A stretch of 64,000 nucleotides of DNA from Patiria miniata (GCF_015706575.1 NW_024037076.1:18542898-18606897); one strand, 5' to 3'. Counted from the first letter of the stretch, positions 21,274 through 33,220 are shown. Notes: a model not told the origin generated them from the letters alone. A program made the numbers and translations.

Positions 21274-21614
21274 CAGGGGCGGATACAGGAATTTTCGCGG
21301 GGGGGGGGGGGTTCATCAGCAAAAAATCTGAAAATGTACACAGGTTTTTTTCTCCGGGCACTTGGCCTCCGTAAATTAAAAAACTTGGGGGGGGGGGGGG
21401 AGGGGGGGCTGGTACCATATTTCAATAGGGGGCGCTGTTCAAATTCGACGATTATGAACACTAGATTACAGAATGGTGTACCGTATTTTGAACAGGCGGA
21501 TATTATATATTTTTTTTTTTGGGGGGGGGTTCGACTTATTTTTAGGAATTTGTATGATAATTTTTTTTTGGACAGAGCTGGGGGGGGGGGGTTGACCCCC
21601 TGGATCCGCGCCTG
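21274..21614 (+). mobile_element. G-run-rich element with CAGGGGCGGAT / GGATCCGCGCCTG ends
   Basis: Same family as 19709-20296 but without the internal duplication. It has several G homopolymers (21298-21310, 21387-21400, 21520-21530, 21579-21590) and a T-run. Frames crossing it are Pro/Gly-rich artefacts. Confidence 0.7.
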
Positions 21615-21779
21615 TTTTACACAGTTTTAAAAGTTGGTTTTAAATGACGCGCTCCAGTTCCGAAATTCCCCCAGGTTGTCATTTTTTTTTTGTATTTTTT
21701 TTAATCCCACGATTTGACCTTGTATATGATTTGATATGTATGTGGTCTATTTTCGAGTATTTGTGTAAGTGGCGCCACC

Positions 21780-21989
21780 AACGACAAAAATAGTCGCCCT
21801 CCCCCCCCCCCCCCCCCAAAAAAAAAACACCCAATTTTTCTGCGGCCAAAATTTATTGTGGGCAATTTTTTTTTTTTTAAATGTTAACTTCATTTTTTTT
21901 TCATTGTGAGCCCCTTAACCAAATCCTGGGTTCGCCACTGGTTATTTGAACGGCGCCCAAATTGAAAGTATGGTGCGAGCCGGTCACCC

Positions 21990-22020
<31 letters not shown>
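21780..22020. repeat. Homopolymer- and (CA)n-rich repeat debris
   Basis: C-runs at 21799-21817 and 21988-22006 are followed by a CACACACACAC run near 22006-22020. Between them is sequence like CCAAATCCTGGGTTCGCCACTGG, typical of truncated copies of the G-rich elements nearby. Confidence 0.45.
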
Positions 22021-22022
<2 letters not shown>

Positions 22023-22599
22023 CATTGATTTTCAGAGGCCAAAATGTCCGGAGAAAAGAAAACCTATCCACATTTCAGATTTTTATTTTGAGGATAGGTA
22101 AAAAGTCAGTAAAAGCCCCATGTTATGGATGGAATTTTCAAATTCAATCCTTAAGGTATATTCGGGTGTTCCACTTGACTTTGTTTTTTTTTCAGTTTTG
22201 AATTTCCAGTTTTAAGGGTGAGGGGCCTTGTTTTCTTGCGTTTTTCTATTTTGAGAATTAATATATTTTTTGGGAATGTTCACAGTTAAAGAAACATTAT
22301 TTGAAAGATGTAATATACATATCACAATGCACATTTTAAATTTTGCCCGGTACGTAATACTGCATACGGCGTTTCTTACGTCAATTGGAAATTGCGCCGT
22401 TAATAATGGTAAAGTCATATTGATCGAAAGAAACTTCGTTTTGATTATATTAAATTATTCAAAATTCATGGATTTATTACAGAGACCTTTGTTTTGTTTT
22501 TAATACTACCGTAGCACTGCCGAGCAGATGTAAATATCAAACTAAACCAAAGTTGAAGAAAATAGAGGATGCAAAAAAATCAAAAAGTTATGTGCTAGC

Positions 22600-22880
22600 C
22601 AAGCTTTCAGGGATCGGTCTGAGCCATAACAATGCCCCAGCCAATCCCTTAGTTCTCTTCCGGGGTCTCGGCGTCCCCGACCAATACACACTTCCTTCCC
22701 TGTCCATCCATATAACCCGGAGGGCCAGGCACCATGTAAAAGCAAAGAGCTAAGGGAGGAACAGAGCGGCCCCTAAGCCCTGATCCTCCGAGTGGACCAC
22801 ATGCCCTGAACCTGTACGAAGGCGCCAACCTGGAACTCACGGACAGTACCAGCCGCAGTGCTTACCGATTAAGCTAAGGT
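22600..22880 (-). mobile_element. tRNA-derived SINE-like element
   Basis: Read on the minus strand, the start resembles a tRNA promoter: an A-box-like TAGCTTAATCGGTAAGCAC (about 22860-22880) and a B-box-like GAGTTCCAGGTTG further in. The body that follows is unrelated to tRNA. No target-site duplication was established. Confidence 0.45.
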
Positions 22881-22954
22881 ACAGTTGGTATTTTACGACG
22901 GGAAATTAAACATCTTATAATGACTGAATAGAACGCGTGCGTTGAAAAGCAAAA

Positions 22955-23035
22955 AGACACCGACGGGATTCGATCCCGGACTCCGCGATTCGTGGACGAC
23001 GAATCTAACCACTCGGCCATCAGGCTTTCTTAGAA
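22955..23035 (-). tRNA. tRNA-like sequence, probable pseudogene
   Basis: On the minus strand there is a good A box (TGGCCGAGTGGTTA), a five-pair anticodon stem ATTCG/CGAAT with loop TCGTCCA (nominal anticodon GTC), and a B box (GGGATCGAATCCC). However, position 33 is C instead of U, and the expected acceptor strands (AGCCTGA and CGGTGTC) barely pair. I therefore regard it as a decayed tRNA or a SINE head, not a working gene. Confidence 0.4.
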
Positions 23036-23286
23036 TTCTCCTCAAAAACAGTTTGTCTTAATAATAGGCGGAGAAACCTGGAACATTGCTGGAGTGTGTG
23101 CATCTGTTTGGGCTCCATGGACGAACAGAAGTCGATATTTCGGGCAATAATGAGTCAACTGTTTTCATTTGTTTTGAAAATTGTATACGGCAGCCTGGTT
23201 AGTCGTACTCGTAGGCCTTACGTGTGTTAAACATACTTATGGTTACGTAACAATGAACACTATTATTATGTTGGCTTTTTTGAAAC

Positions 23287-23520
23287 AGGCATCAGGGCGG
23301 ATCCAGGAATTTTGGCGGAGTGGGGCGGGGGGGGGGGGTTCAGGCCCGTTAGATGTTTATATCCGATCTTATCATTTTCATAATTGTTAGCCTATACATA
23401 TATCCGTTTATATCCGATCTTATCATTTTCATAATTTTAGCCTATACATTTTGTTTGTGTGTCAGAGCAGGATAGGCGGGGTGGGGTGGGGGGTTCGACC
23501 CCCACTCTGGATCCGTCACT
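23287..23520 (+). mobile_element. Short copy of the GGCGGATCCAG element
   Basis: It begins CAGGGCGGATCCAGG and ends CTCTGGATCCGTCAC. A phrase of about 50 bp (TATATCCGATCTTATCATTT) is repeated at 23359 and 23409. G-runs lie at both ends. Confidence 0.6.
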
Positions 23521-24259
23521 ACTATTTCAACATTGTGCGGAACTCTTTAAAAAAGTAAACGATAATTGTTTTTGCGGATTTTTGTTAACACTGTAAATCA
23601 GGCCTATATTCCTTTCGCTGTTCCCAACAGTTCTTCATCAGCCTGTTATCAAACATTATTTTCGTGAAAAATAATGTGAACAGCAAGTTTTCATCCTTAA
23701 TTCTAAAAAAACCCACGAATATTGAAATGAAGACAAAAACAACATCACACCAGGACACCACATTACACTAGGGGCGCTGTTCACGATACCGATGTGCATC
23801 CTTTATGATAGCGCTTCGCTCGTACACAGGGCGCTGGGCCGGTGTCATAATTATGAAAATCCGACTCGTATGAAAATCGGACTCCTTTCCCCTATTATTG
23901 GTTGATCCTTCGCAAGTGACAGGTCCCTCTCCCATAATGGTCCTAAAAATGGCATAATAATCGTACTTATACGCCATGATGCGCAATACTACCAATGAGT
24001 CCGTAATTTCATTGAGTCTGCTATTCAGGCTATACACCGGGAAGCAGTTTAGGTGCAGGCCAGTAAGTCGGTCCGAAATTGCCTACGCCGGCCAAAAAAA
24101 GGATTTGCATGCCCTCAAATTCTTCAGTATTTGAGCATTTTGTGGGCCATATGAACTTGAGGGTTCGTACAAACTAAGGGTGAAAGCCGTGCACTGGAAC
24201 GTGAGCTTGTATTTCTGTACAATTTGGATGAAATTGAGGCCCTAAAAGCGCCCTATTTT

Positions 24260-24880
24260 GTAATGGAGTGTAGGCAGTGTTTTTCAAAATGGCGATGGGC
24301 TTCAGGACTATTATAACGGTTATGATATTCGGATGGAAATTTCTCCCAAAAGTCATCAGATTGCCCTCAACAATTGAAAAGATAAAGAAAGATGATAAAA
24401 TAAGCTTTAATTCTGATGTGTGTCTCGAACACCTTAATGGAGAGTTAAGTGTGAGTATTTTTAGTCTGACTTTCTGAAGTGGGGGCATTTATCATTGGGG
24501 TCTGTGGCAGTTGATTGTACCGTAGGGACACTTTTAAAACGTATCGACACTCTCGAACAGTAGGTGACGCTTTTCATCAATGCCGACTGAAACGACACGC
24601 TTTTCCGGCAGCCGATGTCGCCTGCCCCATTTTGCTTCGCGTATCCGGTATCCCCGCCTGGCTCGCTCTTAAAATCTGTAGCTTGTTGCAATGTGCACCC
24701 CCCTGCTATGCCACTGCCCTGCGGTAGGTAAAATCGGCGCTAAGAATATCAGTAAAAGGAAGAACAAAAATATCAAGCAACGCAGCATCTTTTTCTTCTT
24801 TTTTAAAATATTTTTTAGAGATCATCGAAATACTGCATCGTCACGTACACATTTTCATAAAGTATGACATCTCTGATGTG
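24260..24880 (+). repeat. Dispersed repeat, copy 2 of 3
   Basis: Counterpart of 20640-21130 in the same orientation. It carries an extra segment (about 24300-24335) that copy 1 lacks, and divergent sequence near 24600-24690. Function unknown. Confidence 0.7.
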
Positions 24881-24910
24881 ACCGAGAAATCCCCGAAGAA
24901 AAGACATCGG

Positions 24911-25133
24911 GTTTAATCAAGCGGAATCTGTGGTTCTGTATACCGTTACATTAAAGAAGCGGCCTACACGACATTGGTTCGCCCTATGGTATTAGATTAT
25001 GCTTCATCTTCCTGGGATCCTCATCTGAAATCAGACATTCACCATTTGGAACGATTTCAAAGACAGGCAGTTTGATTCATCTACAACAATAATTATTACA
25101 GCGCATCGCCACGGTTACATCACTTCTAGGACC
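24911..25133 (+). mobile_element. Degenerate non-LTR retrotransposon reverse transcriptase fragment
   Basis: Translation in one frame gives IKEAAYTTLVRPMVLDYASS, then WDPHLKSDIHHLERFQRQAV, an in-frame stop, and FIYNNNYYSASP. This matches the conserved C-terminal end of CR1/L2-type reverse transcriptases (the LVRP..EYAS..WDP...I..IE..QR.A.RF pattern). An upstream IKRNL segment lies in another frame. The element is truncated, frameshifted and interrupted, so it is inactive. Confidence 0.75.
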
Positions 25134-25416
25134 TTATTCGCGAGGTAGCATTTTTGTCGTGTTCCCTGAATGTATTTCATAAATTGTTAACTGTGGAATG
25201 GGATGGCGCCAGACTATTTATGCAGCCTTATTTTACTTTCATTTTTTTTAGACTGGCTTAAAACATTAGGGAATGTTTAATTGCAAATCTTACATTATTC
25301 ATTTGAGCACACTAGAATTATTCAGTAATGTACTTGCTTTCATTTCTTTTCGCAAGTTCCAAAAGTGAAAATTTTCCCTCACTTTCAATTCAACATGGCC
25401 GACTCGTGAATAAGGC
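25132..25416. mobile_element. Possible small MITE
   Basis: Inverted ends CCTTATTCGCGAG (25132-25144) and CTCGTGAATAAGG (25403-25415) enclose about 285 bp of AT-rich sequence. It directly follows the reverse transcriptase fragment and may have been inserted into it. Confidence 0.4.
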
Positions 25417-25419
25417 CCA

Positions 25420-26570
25420 TGAGGGTGCAGTGAACTAATGCAAGTGAGAATTTCTACGCCAGCCAATTAGCATAAAAAGTGCCCCCACAACTTCTTTTGA
25501 AAAAAGGAAACCGTTTGGCTTTAAAAAGAGTTGAATTGTGTAAATAGCCGAGGATGGACTCCCTGGTTTTTGGGCTTCCATCTGAGAGCATATTTGATAA
25601 AATCACGGTTGAAAAATGGGTCCTATTTGCCTGAGAAAATGGATGGACGCCATTTGTAAAATGGCTACATGCACCCTTGGGAAGTATCACTTTTCGGGAG
25701 GTGAGTAAGTTTTGTTGTGAATATTAAAAAATGTAATTGGCTAACCCACCAAAAATTGAAAAGAAATAGGCAGAGGAAGGATAAGAAAATAATTTAATTT
25801 TTGTTTGAGAAACCCCAGTGATGTCGGCTTGCATGTTATTTGGCCCTGAACTTTGTTGATTTTACACAGTTTTTAATGGGGCTTGAATTGGTTCGGTGCA
25901 CCCATGAATGGCTTACCCTTGAACAACCAAGTAAACATTTGAAGATTCAAATCAATTCGACATTTATTTTCACATTGACATCTTCGGTGACAATTCATAC
26001 AGAAAAAAATATACGTTTAAACAAAACATTCTTCACAGACAGTATGTAATTAAGTGTAAATATTAAATGATGTCAACATAAAGGAAAAAGGTGAGGCACT
26101 GATTAACTATGCTCAACAAGATACGTAACAACACAGTTCTAGCAGAGGCCATTGTTACTACAAATATGCCTACTTAATCATCCCGGGGAAATCAACTGCA
26201 TGCCAGAACCATAAACTTCAACAACAGTTTCTTCCCAGGACAGCCAATTAAGGATTGGAACAGTGTCCCACCAATCAGGGAAAACATCTCACTCAACATT
26301 GAGAGCGGAACTCCTCAAATTTTTAATGGTGGTTCCAAAGGCTGTTGAAAACACGTCCAGCTCCACGCCCAAAACTAACCAACAAGTTGGTGTGATGTTT
26401 CCTGATGGATGCTTTGCCAACTGTACCATTCAGGTTCAGATAATTCCAGGGCCTGAATGTGTAAACCAAACAACGAGCAATTTTTGCGTTTAATATTTTC
26501 AAAGTTAAGTTAGGAAAACCTGACTTGCTCCCACTTAAAACTCACCCTGTCTAACCATCGAAGACTAAGT
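25420..26570. other. Intergenic interval, nothing recognised
   Basis: Only short frames occur on either strand, none with a recognisable motif. No repeat with clear ends was found. Confidence 0.35.
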
Positions 26571-26574
26571 CGGA

Positions 26575-27000
26575 AGAATAACACTGCTTGCTTCTTGAAC
26601 CTAGTACTTGAGTACGGATCAAAGTGTGGCTTGATTATGTCAGCATGCAGCAAAGGGGGCCGTGCATACCTATGTTCCCCAATACCTATGTTCCCAAACC
26701 CTAACCCTCACCCATACGGATTTTGGGGAACACATGTATTGGGGGAAAAACATCGGGTAGACCCCGCAGCGCGAAGCACGCAGGCGGATTTGATGCAACC
26801 AACATTTTCGCCAGTGCTGATTCTGCATCACGTACCTACTCAGTTGCTCCCAAAACCCGATTCGTATGTTAGCACATGGTCTATAGTAATATTTGGGCTA
26901 AATGCACCGGGCACCCAAAACTACTGTTATTGAATAAACAAAAGTTCACGTGCATGATTTGATAAATTATTGATGACGTCATGGTGAGGTGAAGCATACA
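26575..27000 (+). repeat. Diverged dispersed repeat, copy 2
   Basis: Counterpart of 17985-18285. It contains an additional segment with repeated CCTATGTTCCC (about 26667-26760). Downstream sequence to 27711 has no recognised feature and probably includes the GPCR 3' UTR. Confidence 0.6.
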
Positions 27001-27711
27001 AATGCATTAACAATCGTGTCATTGGGTGTCAACACAAATCGTCCAATGAGGGCTCAAAGCAAAGACCACATTATAGAAACGGGCGATAAGACATAAAGAT
27101 GGAGTTTTATTGATGCTTGGAACCCAGACCGAAGTTATAGTCCCCCCTCCAAAAAATAATAACGTGAATCACTAAGTAAATGCTGCATCTGTCTCATAAA
27201 AGTAAAAAGCTGTGTATTCTTTATCAACTCCTAAGTCGAAAGAAGAATGCGTGGAAGTTAAGTGTGCAACCCAATTCATAATTTCTTTTTCTCATTTAAT
27301 TCGGCAAAATCATTTAACTGTAGGCCTACTGATGCAACAAGTTAAGGCCACCCTATACGTACAGCGCCTCTTAATAGTGTCAGATCTCAAACAGCTTTTC
27401 TGTATCCCGGGCGATTTAATTTGGATTAAGTTTCACACAAATTGAACACAGAATAATTAACTGTAGATTACATGTATACAGATTATATACAATTTACCAA
27501 AACAATATGAGTATATAGATGTAGTACATAGTACTAAATATTGTCATTCAGTGTACCCAGTGGTGGATAAAAAAAAAAGTCTAAGCAGAAGACGGTTGAG
27601 ACATTTTTATACAAGAAAACAATAAACAAAACGGACTTGATAATCTTTACAACAACTCTAAACACGACCACACTGACGCTAGTTTTGTCAAAATATAGCG
27701 AACATGGAACT

Positions 27712-28664
27712 TCAAGGCAATGCCATGTCTTGATTGACAGTCCGTATTCTGTTTCTCCGCCATGCGGTACGGAGTAGTTTCCTCAGTCGTCTCTGGAACA
27801 ACTTGTAGCGGCTGGTGTAGATGCAGGGGTTGACAACCAAGTTTAGGGAATTCAAGATGGAGAAGACGTAGTATAAAATGTTTCCGTAGTGGTCATTCAG
27901 TCCAAGGTTGAAGAGCAGGTACTCCGTCTCTGATGGCATGAAGCAAACCATGGAGGCGATGGTGATGATGATTAAAGTGTAGGCGACGTTCTTGCTGCGC
28001 CTCAAGACACTGTCCTGTTTGGCGGTCCGTCGGTAAGCTCGTTCCTTCTCTCTCAGAATCTGGATCACTCGGCAGTAGCACCAGAACATGACGACCAACG
28101 GCAGCAGGAACATGAAGAGATACAGGGCGATCCCACCCAAGACTCGGCTGTGTTCGGGGATTGAAAATAAACACCAGCCATAATGGGCATCGGCCAGCGC
28201 GAGCATGTACGTCTGCGATCCGAATCCTGCCAGCCACGGCAGCAGTAAAGCCGCTTTGTTGATGCCTCTCAGTCGGAACTTGGCGTACCACAGGGCGTGA
28301 CACGACACGGCGTACCGCTGAATGGCTATCAGCACCAATTGAACATAGACGTGTAGTACATGCCCCACAAGAAAAACTCCGTGTACCAGATTTTGCAGTA
28401 CAACTTGCTGGCTATCTGGCCGGTAGGCACGACCAGGTCAGCAGGGTGGAATAAAACTCTGGCGGCAAAGAATACTAGGACACCCATCAGATCGATGGCG
28501 GACTGGTGGAGAATGAGTTTATTGGTGGCGCTGTCTCTGGCTCTCTTGGAGAGAAACACAACACAGACGATGATGTTGCCTAGGAAACCGGCGATGGCGA
28601 TCACGATATCCATCGCTCGGACAAATGGAATGACGTCATCGTGAAACGTATCCGAATAATTACT
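27712..28664 (-). pseudogene. Rhodopsin-class (class A) GPCR with a one-base frameshift in TM3
   Basis: Two overlapping minus-strand frames join into one receptor. The first runs from an acceptor (TTCCAG at about 28665-28670) at 28664 to the shift near 28336-28346; the second runs from there to the stop at 27712. All class A landmarks are present: GN in TM1 (GFLGNI), Asp in TM2 (HQSAIDL), the TM3 Cys (LYCK), a QRY in place of DRY, Trp in TM4, Cys in ECL2 (GWC), Pro in TM5, a CFMP variant of CWxP in TM6, and NPCIY in TM7. The HQS..D signature of TM2 is, as I recall, common in orphan receptors of echinoderms and amphioxus. An N-terminal exon with the start codon must lie upstream and was not identified. 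Losing one base after ATGTTC breaks the frame. This could be a young pseudogene, a null allele or a sequencing error. Ligand unknown. Confidence 0.8.
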
Positions 28665-28669
28665 CTGGA

Positions 28670-29450
28670 AGTAAAGAGAAGAAAAACACCCTGTTTTATA
28701 AGTTTGTTTATACTTCTAGACCTACCGTACAAAATAACACTCCAAAGCCTGCGCGCTATTTCACAATACACGCGGTGACTTAATACAAGGAGCTTTATTT
28801 TTTCACGATGAGGCCACTAATCGTGTGGTTTTGTAGTTCGCTGGAAAAGTACCTGGATTTTCCCTTCTCTAAAACCAAGACGCGATCAAGTATAGGCCAT
28901 GCAGATACGTTCGTAAAGACGTCATCTTTGTTTGTGTCCCTGCTGTGCACGGGTGTGTTATGGAAAACTCACCTTTATTGGCCCCATTTGTAGTCTGTAA
29001 AATCCCCCGTTCATCAAAACTAAACCTGAAAGGCCTATCGACGATGATCCACCCGGCCAACAAAACAACTGTGGGCTGATTTTAATGGACGCCCAGCGAC
29101 ATAAAGGCAGAATTTTCCGAAACCCTCACTCCACAAATTGTGTTAAGCAAAGTTAAACACAATTTTGCTATCACTTGGTAAGCATTGTGTAGAAGCCCAA
29201 GGATCAATGTTCAATTGCTGAACAGTGAACACTATCCCACATTGATTCCTTGAAACATGATTAGTATTTAAACATTATAACAACGTGAAATCAAGAAAGT
29301 GTTTAGAAAAGTGTTTAATTATGCTTAACCCAGTTTTTGCATTTGCATTGCTGGCTTTGTAACTTCGGTCCGTTTTGAATTTTTGTTTTCAACCGTAAGT
29401 AGTGTAGTAAAGTTTCATTTTCTTGAGCACTTAATTTCGTATTCCTCATA
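28670..29450. other. Region upstream of the GPCR exon
   Basis: The first coding exon of the receptor should lie here or further on, but no frame ending at a donor in the right phase stands out. The sequence is otherwise unremarkable. Confidence 0.3.
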
Positions 29451-29452
29451 AC

Positions 29453-29726
29453 CAAGGGCGGATCCATAATTTTTTTTTGGGGGGGGGGCCCAAAAAAATT
29501 GGTCCTCCAAAAAGTGGGTCCAAAAATTACGGCGTGGGGTTAGGGCCCGGAATTTTTTTGGACTCTAAATTCTCTGTGGTGCGATCTGAGGCAATTTCTG
29601 ACCACTTTGACCAATTTGTTTTGGAGGAAAAGATGGTGGCGTACGCAGTGCTTGCCTGCCTTAATAGCGACGTCTTTAAAAAAGAAGAAGACATGTCCCC
29701 CGTTGGCCCTCCTGGATCCGCCCTTG
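29453..29726 (+). mobile_element. hAT-like MITE with CAAGGGCGGATCC ends, copy 1
   Basis: The termini are CAAGGGCGGATCC and GGATCCGCCCTTG. The flanking octamers CTCATAAC (left) and CTTATAAC (29727-29734) match 7 of 8, as expected for an old 8-bp target-site duplication. The interior includes CTCTGTGGTGCGATCTGAGG and GAAAAGATGGTGG, both shared with 49813-50126. No transposase. Confidence 0.8.
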
Positions 29727-30015
29727 CTTATAACAGAAACTTTAAAGAAAAAAAATCAGCATGCAAAATTGTGTCAAAATAATAATGTCTGAATAATAAA
29801 CACTCCGCTTATTGCATTGAGCATTAAGTAAAACCTGGATAAGCCAGTAGGCCTACACTAGAGTACTGCTTTCTACACCCCCGCACCGACCTTTCAAGGA
29901 AACATATCTTCGTAGACACAGTTTCTCTTATATTCTGGTGCTTGTATTTTCTTACTGTACAGTTTGTGCCAAAAAAAATGCAACATTCAGAAAACAAATA
30001 ATTAAAACCGTTTAT

Positions 30016-30262
30016 CCCTAGATCCAGAAATACAATCAATTAAGTGAAAGAGTGTAAATTTCACTTGGGTCACTCACACCCTAGCCTATGCAACCCTGGC
30101 CAACCATAAGCCGACCACGAGACTGGGATCCGTGGATAACGGGTGAGACTAAGCTCGCACCCCTGATGTCACCAGCTTCAATGCCTGTTCAATGTGAGAG
30201 TGGCCGCAAGTAAAAAGTACACCCTTTCACTATCAATTGATTTTATTTCTGGATCCGTAGGG
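30016..30262. mobile_element. MITE with CCCTA-GATCCAGAAAT ends
   Basis: The inverted ends are CCCTAGATCCAGAAATAC at 30016 and ATTTCTGGATCCGTAGGG at about 30245-30262. The homology continues inward through AATCAATT/AATTGATT and GTGAAAG/CTTTCAC. It is about 247 bp and non-coding. Confidence 0.7.
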
Positions 30263-30603
30263 ACCCAAATAGAATGGGGTCAAAAGGAGAGGGTTGAGGA
30301 ATAGTCAGGCTTAATGAAATATATGGTTTAATGAATAAATGAAAATATTAAACAGTTTTTATTATTTGTTTTCTAATGTTGCAACTTTTAGGCAAACTCT
30401 GCATCTGTATGATACAATCTTGACCTCCTTTGACGCAAACGAAAGTCAAATTACACAGGAAGTTAGACAAGACAAGTTCAATGGGCGCAATACAATTAAT
30501 ACATTTTGCATTTAGAAGAAACTTTGAGAGCTTTTATCCAGTTCATTTACATGGGGGTAAAATGCTAGCTGCGTTGTAGATAACAGAAATACTTTGTAAG
30601 GTA

Positions 30604-30993
30604 ACCCTAACCGCCCTGAATCCTTCAAAATCCTCTTTGCCAAAGTGGAGGAATTTGGAGGATTGAGGTTACATGGCAAAAGTGCGTTACTGCTGCACTT
30701 TGTCAAGGTCTTGGGCCAGACCTTTGTGTTGTTTTGCTCAGCCATAGGCCTGGTTATGCTTGAAATCCTCCAAACTGTTCCAGGATGTCACTGGCCAAGC
30801 CTCAACATACTGACAGTCACTGCCGCAGGATTTTGCAGGATTCAGGCAGTGGTCGCCCCTCCATACAAGGACCGTATTCAAGAAATAATGGAAGAGTTTG
30901 CAGGATTGAGGCTATATGCTATTTTTCCATGAGGCCAATTGGAGGATGTTGCAGGATCGAAGCTACATCCTATAGCAAAAAGGCCAAGGGAGT
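30604..30993 (+). mobile_element. CCCTAA-ended MITE, copy of the 56375-56765 family
   Basis: Nearly collinear with 56375-56765: CCTGAATCCTTCAAAATCC, GGAGGATTGAGGTTAC.TGGC, TTGTCAAGGTCTTGGGCCAG and GGATGTCACTGGCCAAGCCT. The TTAA flanks have decayed here (GTAA on the left). A third, truncated inverted copy lies at 55480-55734. Confidence 0.75.
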
Positions 30994-30999
30994 TTAGAA

Positions 31000-31688
31000 A
31001 CACATTACAAGTGTTTTATACAGGTTTTATGCAGCCTATATGGAAAAGGTAGCCTGGACTATGGACCTTCAACAGTGTGGTTGTGATTCAGAAAAGTCCA
31101 AGGTGTATATTATAATTGCTTTCTAATATTTCCACAGTACAACCAAGGTCTCTGTACTCATGAATTGTTTTAATTGATTAAATTAATGTATTTACCTTCA
31201 ACGTTAATTTTTTTAATTTTTTTTCCCAATTTCCACATAATATATTTTATTGCATTTTCAATTAGGAAATGAAAATTGTGCAGTTATATCAGGTTGGTAA
31301 ACCGTTTTACTATTTGCTTTTTAATCAATGTCGTTGATCCAGGCTTCCAATTTGGCTTAAAAATAAGTTTATATCAACATAATGTCTTTACGGCAACCTG
31401 TAGTTTGTGCTTGTTTTTTCACCCCAACTTTGTGTGAAAATCAGCTATTTTAAAGAGGGGGAAAAGGAAACTGTTTTATTTCACTGCTGTACTGTAAAGC
31501 GCAAAGGGGGATGTGTGAGTTCACGAGATAATCGCCCGCGAAGTTCGCGTTCGCCGGCGAACTGGGGCGGGCGGCAATTATGTTTTTTTATGTAACCCAT
31601 GTATAGTCAATGACCATTATGCGCATGCGTCAGTTTAAAAAAAAAATGAAATATTTTTTTATGAAATACAAAACATGTGTGTATGACG
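31000..31688. other. AT-rich interval, nothing recognised
   Basis: No gene or repeat with definable boundaries was found. A short GC-rich stretch (AATCGCCCGCGAAGTTCGCG, about 31530-31550) interrupts otherwise AT-rich sequence. Confidence 0.35.
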
Positions 31689-32345
31689 GTGTATGAAAAA
31701 AACATTGGCAGTAATGTGTTATTTAAGGACGCGAATGGGGATACTATAGTAGTTTCGTTGCAACGAAATTAGGAATTTCTAGTGTTTTTCTAAGAATTTC
31801 TCATCACGGCCCATATTTTCAAATAGTTTACTCAGGGTCTTGACAGTGTATGAAAAAAAAACATTGGCAGTAGTGTGTTATATAATGACGCAAATGGGGA
31901 TATTGGTAGTTTCGTTGCAACGAAATTAGGAATTTTTACTGTTTTTCTTAGAGTTTCTCATCACGGCCCATGTTTTCAAATATTTCACTCAGGGTCTTGA
32001 CAGTGTATAAAAAAAACATTGGCAGTAATGTGTTATTAGGGCGCAACATTAATTAACAGAATTAGGAATTTCCAGTGTTTTTCCTAAAATTTACCATGCC
32101 TATATTTTCACATTAGGGTATTGACGTTGTATACAAACATTGACAGAAGTGTGTTAAGGACGTTAAGAACAGTTCTGTTATTATTTTGTTAATAAAGTGG
32201 CAGTACAGTTTCATAGAAAATGAGACAAAAACCATAAGAAATGTTTTAGTGTTGTCCTAAGGGTTTCCCACCATCTGGCCCACGTTCAAACGTAATACTC
32301 TGCGGGTTCTTGACATTGCATTGGCAGTAATAGGGCACAAAGTAA
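31689..32345 (+). repeat. Diverged tandem repeat, ~157-bp unit, about four copies
   Basis: Units begin GTGTATGAAAAAAACATTGG at 31689, 31846 and 32003, with degenerate starts near 32128 and 32318. Each contains TTCGTTGCAACGAAATTAGG or a decayed form, then TTTCTCATCACGGCCCA, then CTCAGGGTCTTGACA. Later units are shortened and more divergent. Confidence 0.8.
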
Positions 32346-33187
32346 CGGGGCAATTTGTTGCACTTGACATGTTCAAGTTCACTCATGGTCTAGCATTGTA
32401 GTCAACTTACAAAGGAACTAGAGAAGAAATAAAAAGTATAGTGTTGTTTTTGGATTACCCGTTGTAATTACGTCGTTGTTTTTCTTCACATTGTCTAACT
32501 GCTTGCCGAAAAAAAAATAACAGGTAAATTTCACGCAGGATATTGTCTTGCTGGAATTCCTTGCACTTGACATATCTGAAATAATCAGTAAGATTGGCAG
32601 GTTATTTGGTGTTGTATAAAAGTTCGTTAGGGTTGTATAAAAGTTCGTTAGTATGGGCGTCGTTAGGAATTTGTTTTTAGAGGGGGCAAACTACAGTTTC
32701 CCCAAAAGCCCTGTGTGTTTTCCAGCGTATTCTCGATTCATCTTTTTTTTTCGAGGGGGGGCAGGGGCATCCACCAAACCATTATTTTAAACTAATATTT
32801 TATTTTCTGCTTTTCCAGAGGAGGCAAGCGACGCCCATGTTCACTAGACCTTATTAGAAATAGTTGACTGTTCTTGTTTTTGCTATTAATGCTAAACCCG
32901 TGACCTTCGGGAAGCGATATTTAAGCGGGCTCCTAGAGGCCTAGGCCTATGTATTTTAATGTAAACTGTTCAATCTGATGGTGCCACAGTCACACTATTT
33001 ATTTCAATGTAGGATATAGGCCTACAATCCTGGCCAAATCTCGCTGGGCCCCATTCCCCCGGCCCAGTAGCGTATCCAGCTTTTGATGTCAGGGGGCACC
33101 AAAATGTTGTGTGTTTTTTCAGTTCTCCGGACACTTGACCTCCGTAAAATCAAAGCTTTCAAGTTGACACTGTGGCTGACTCGGGTG

Positions 33188-33220
<33 letters not shown>

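Noticed and set aside
27893-28303. 136-residue minus-strand frame overlapping the GPCR
   Set aside because: It is a shifted frame of the receptor exon with no domain of its own.
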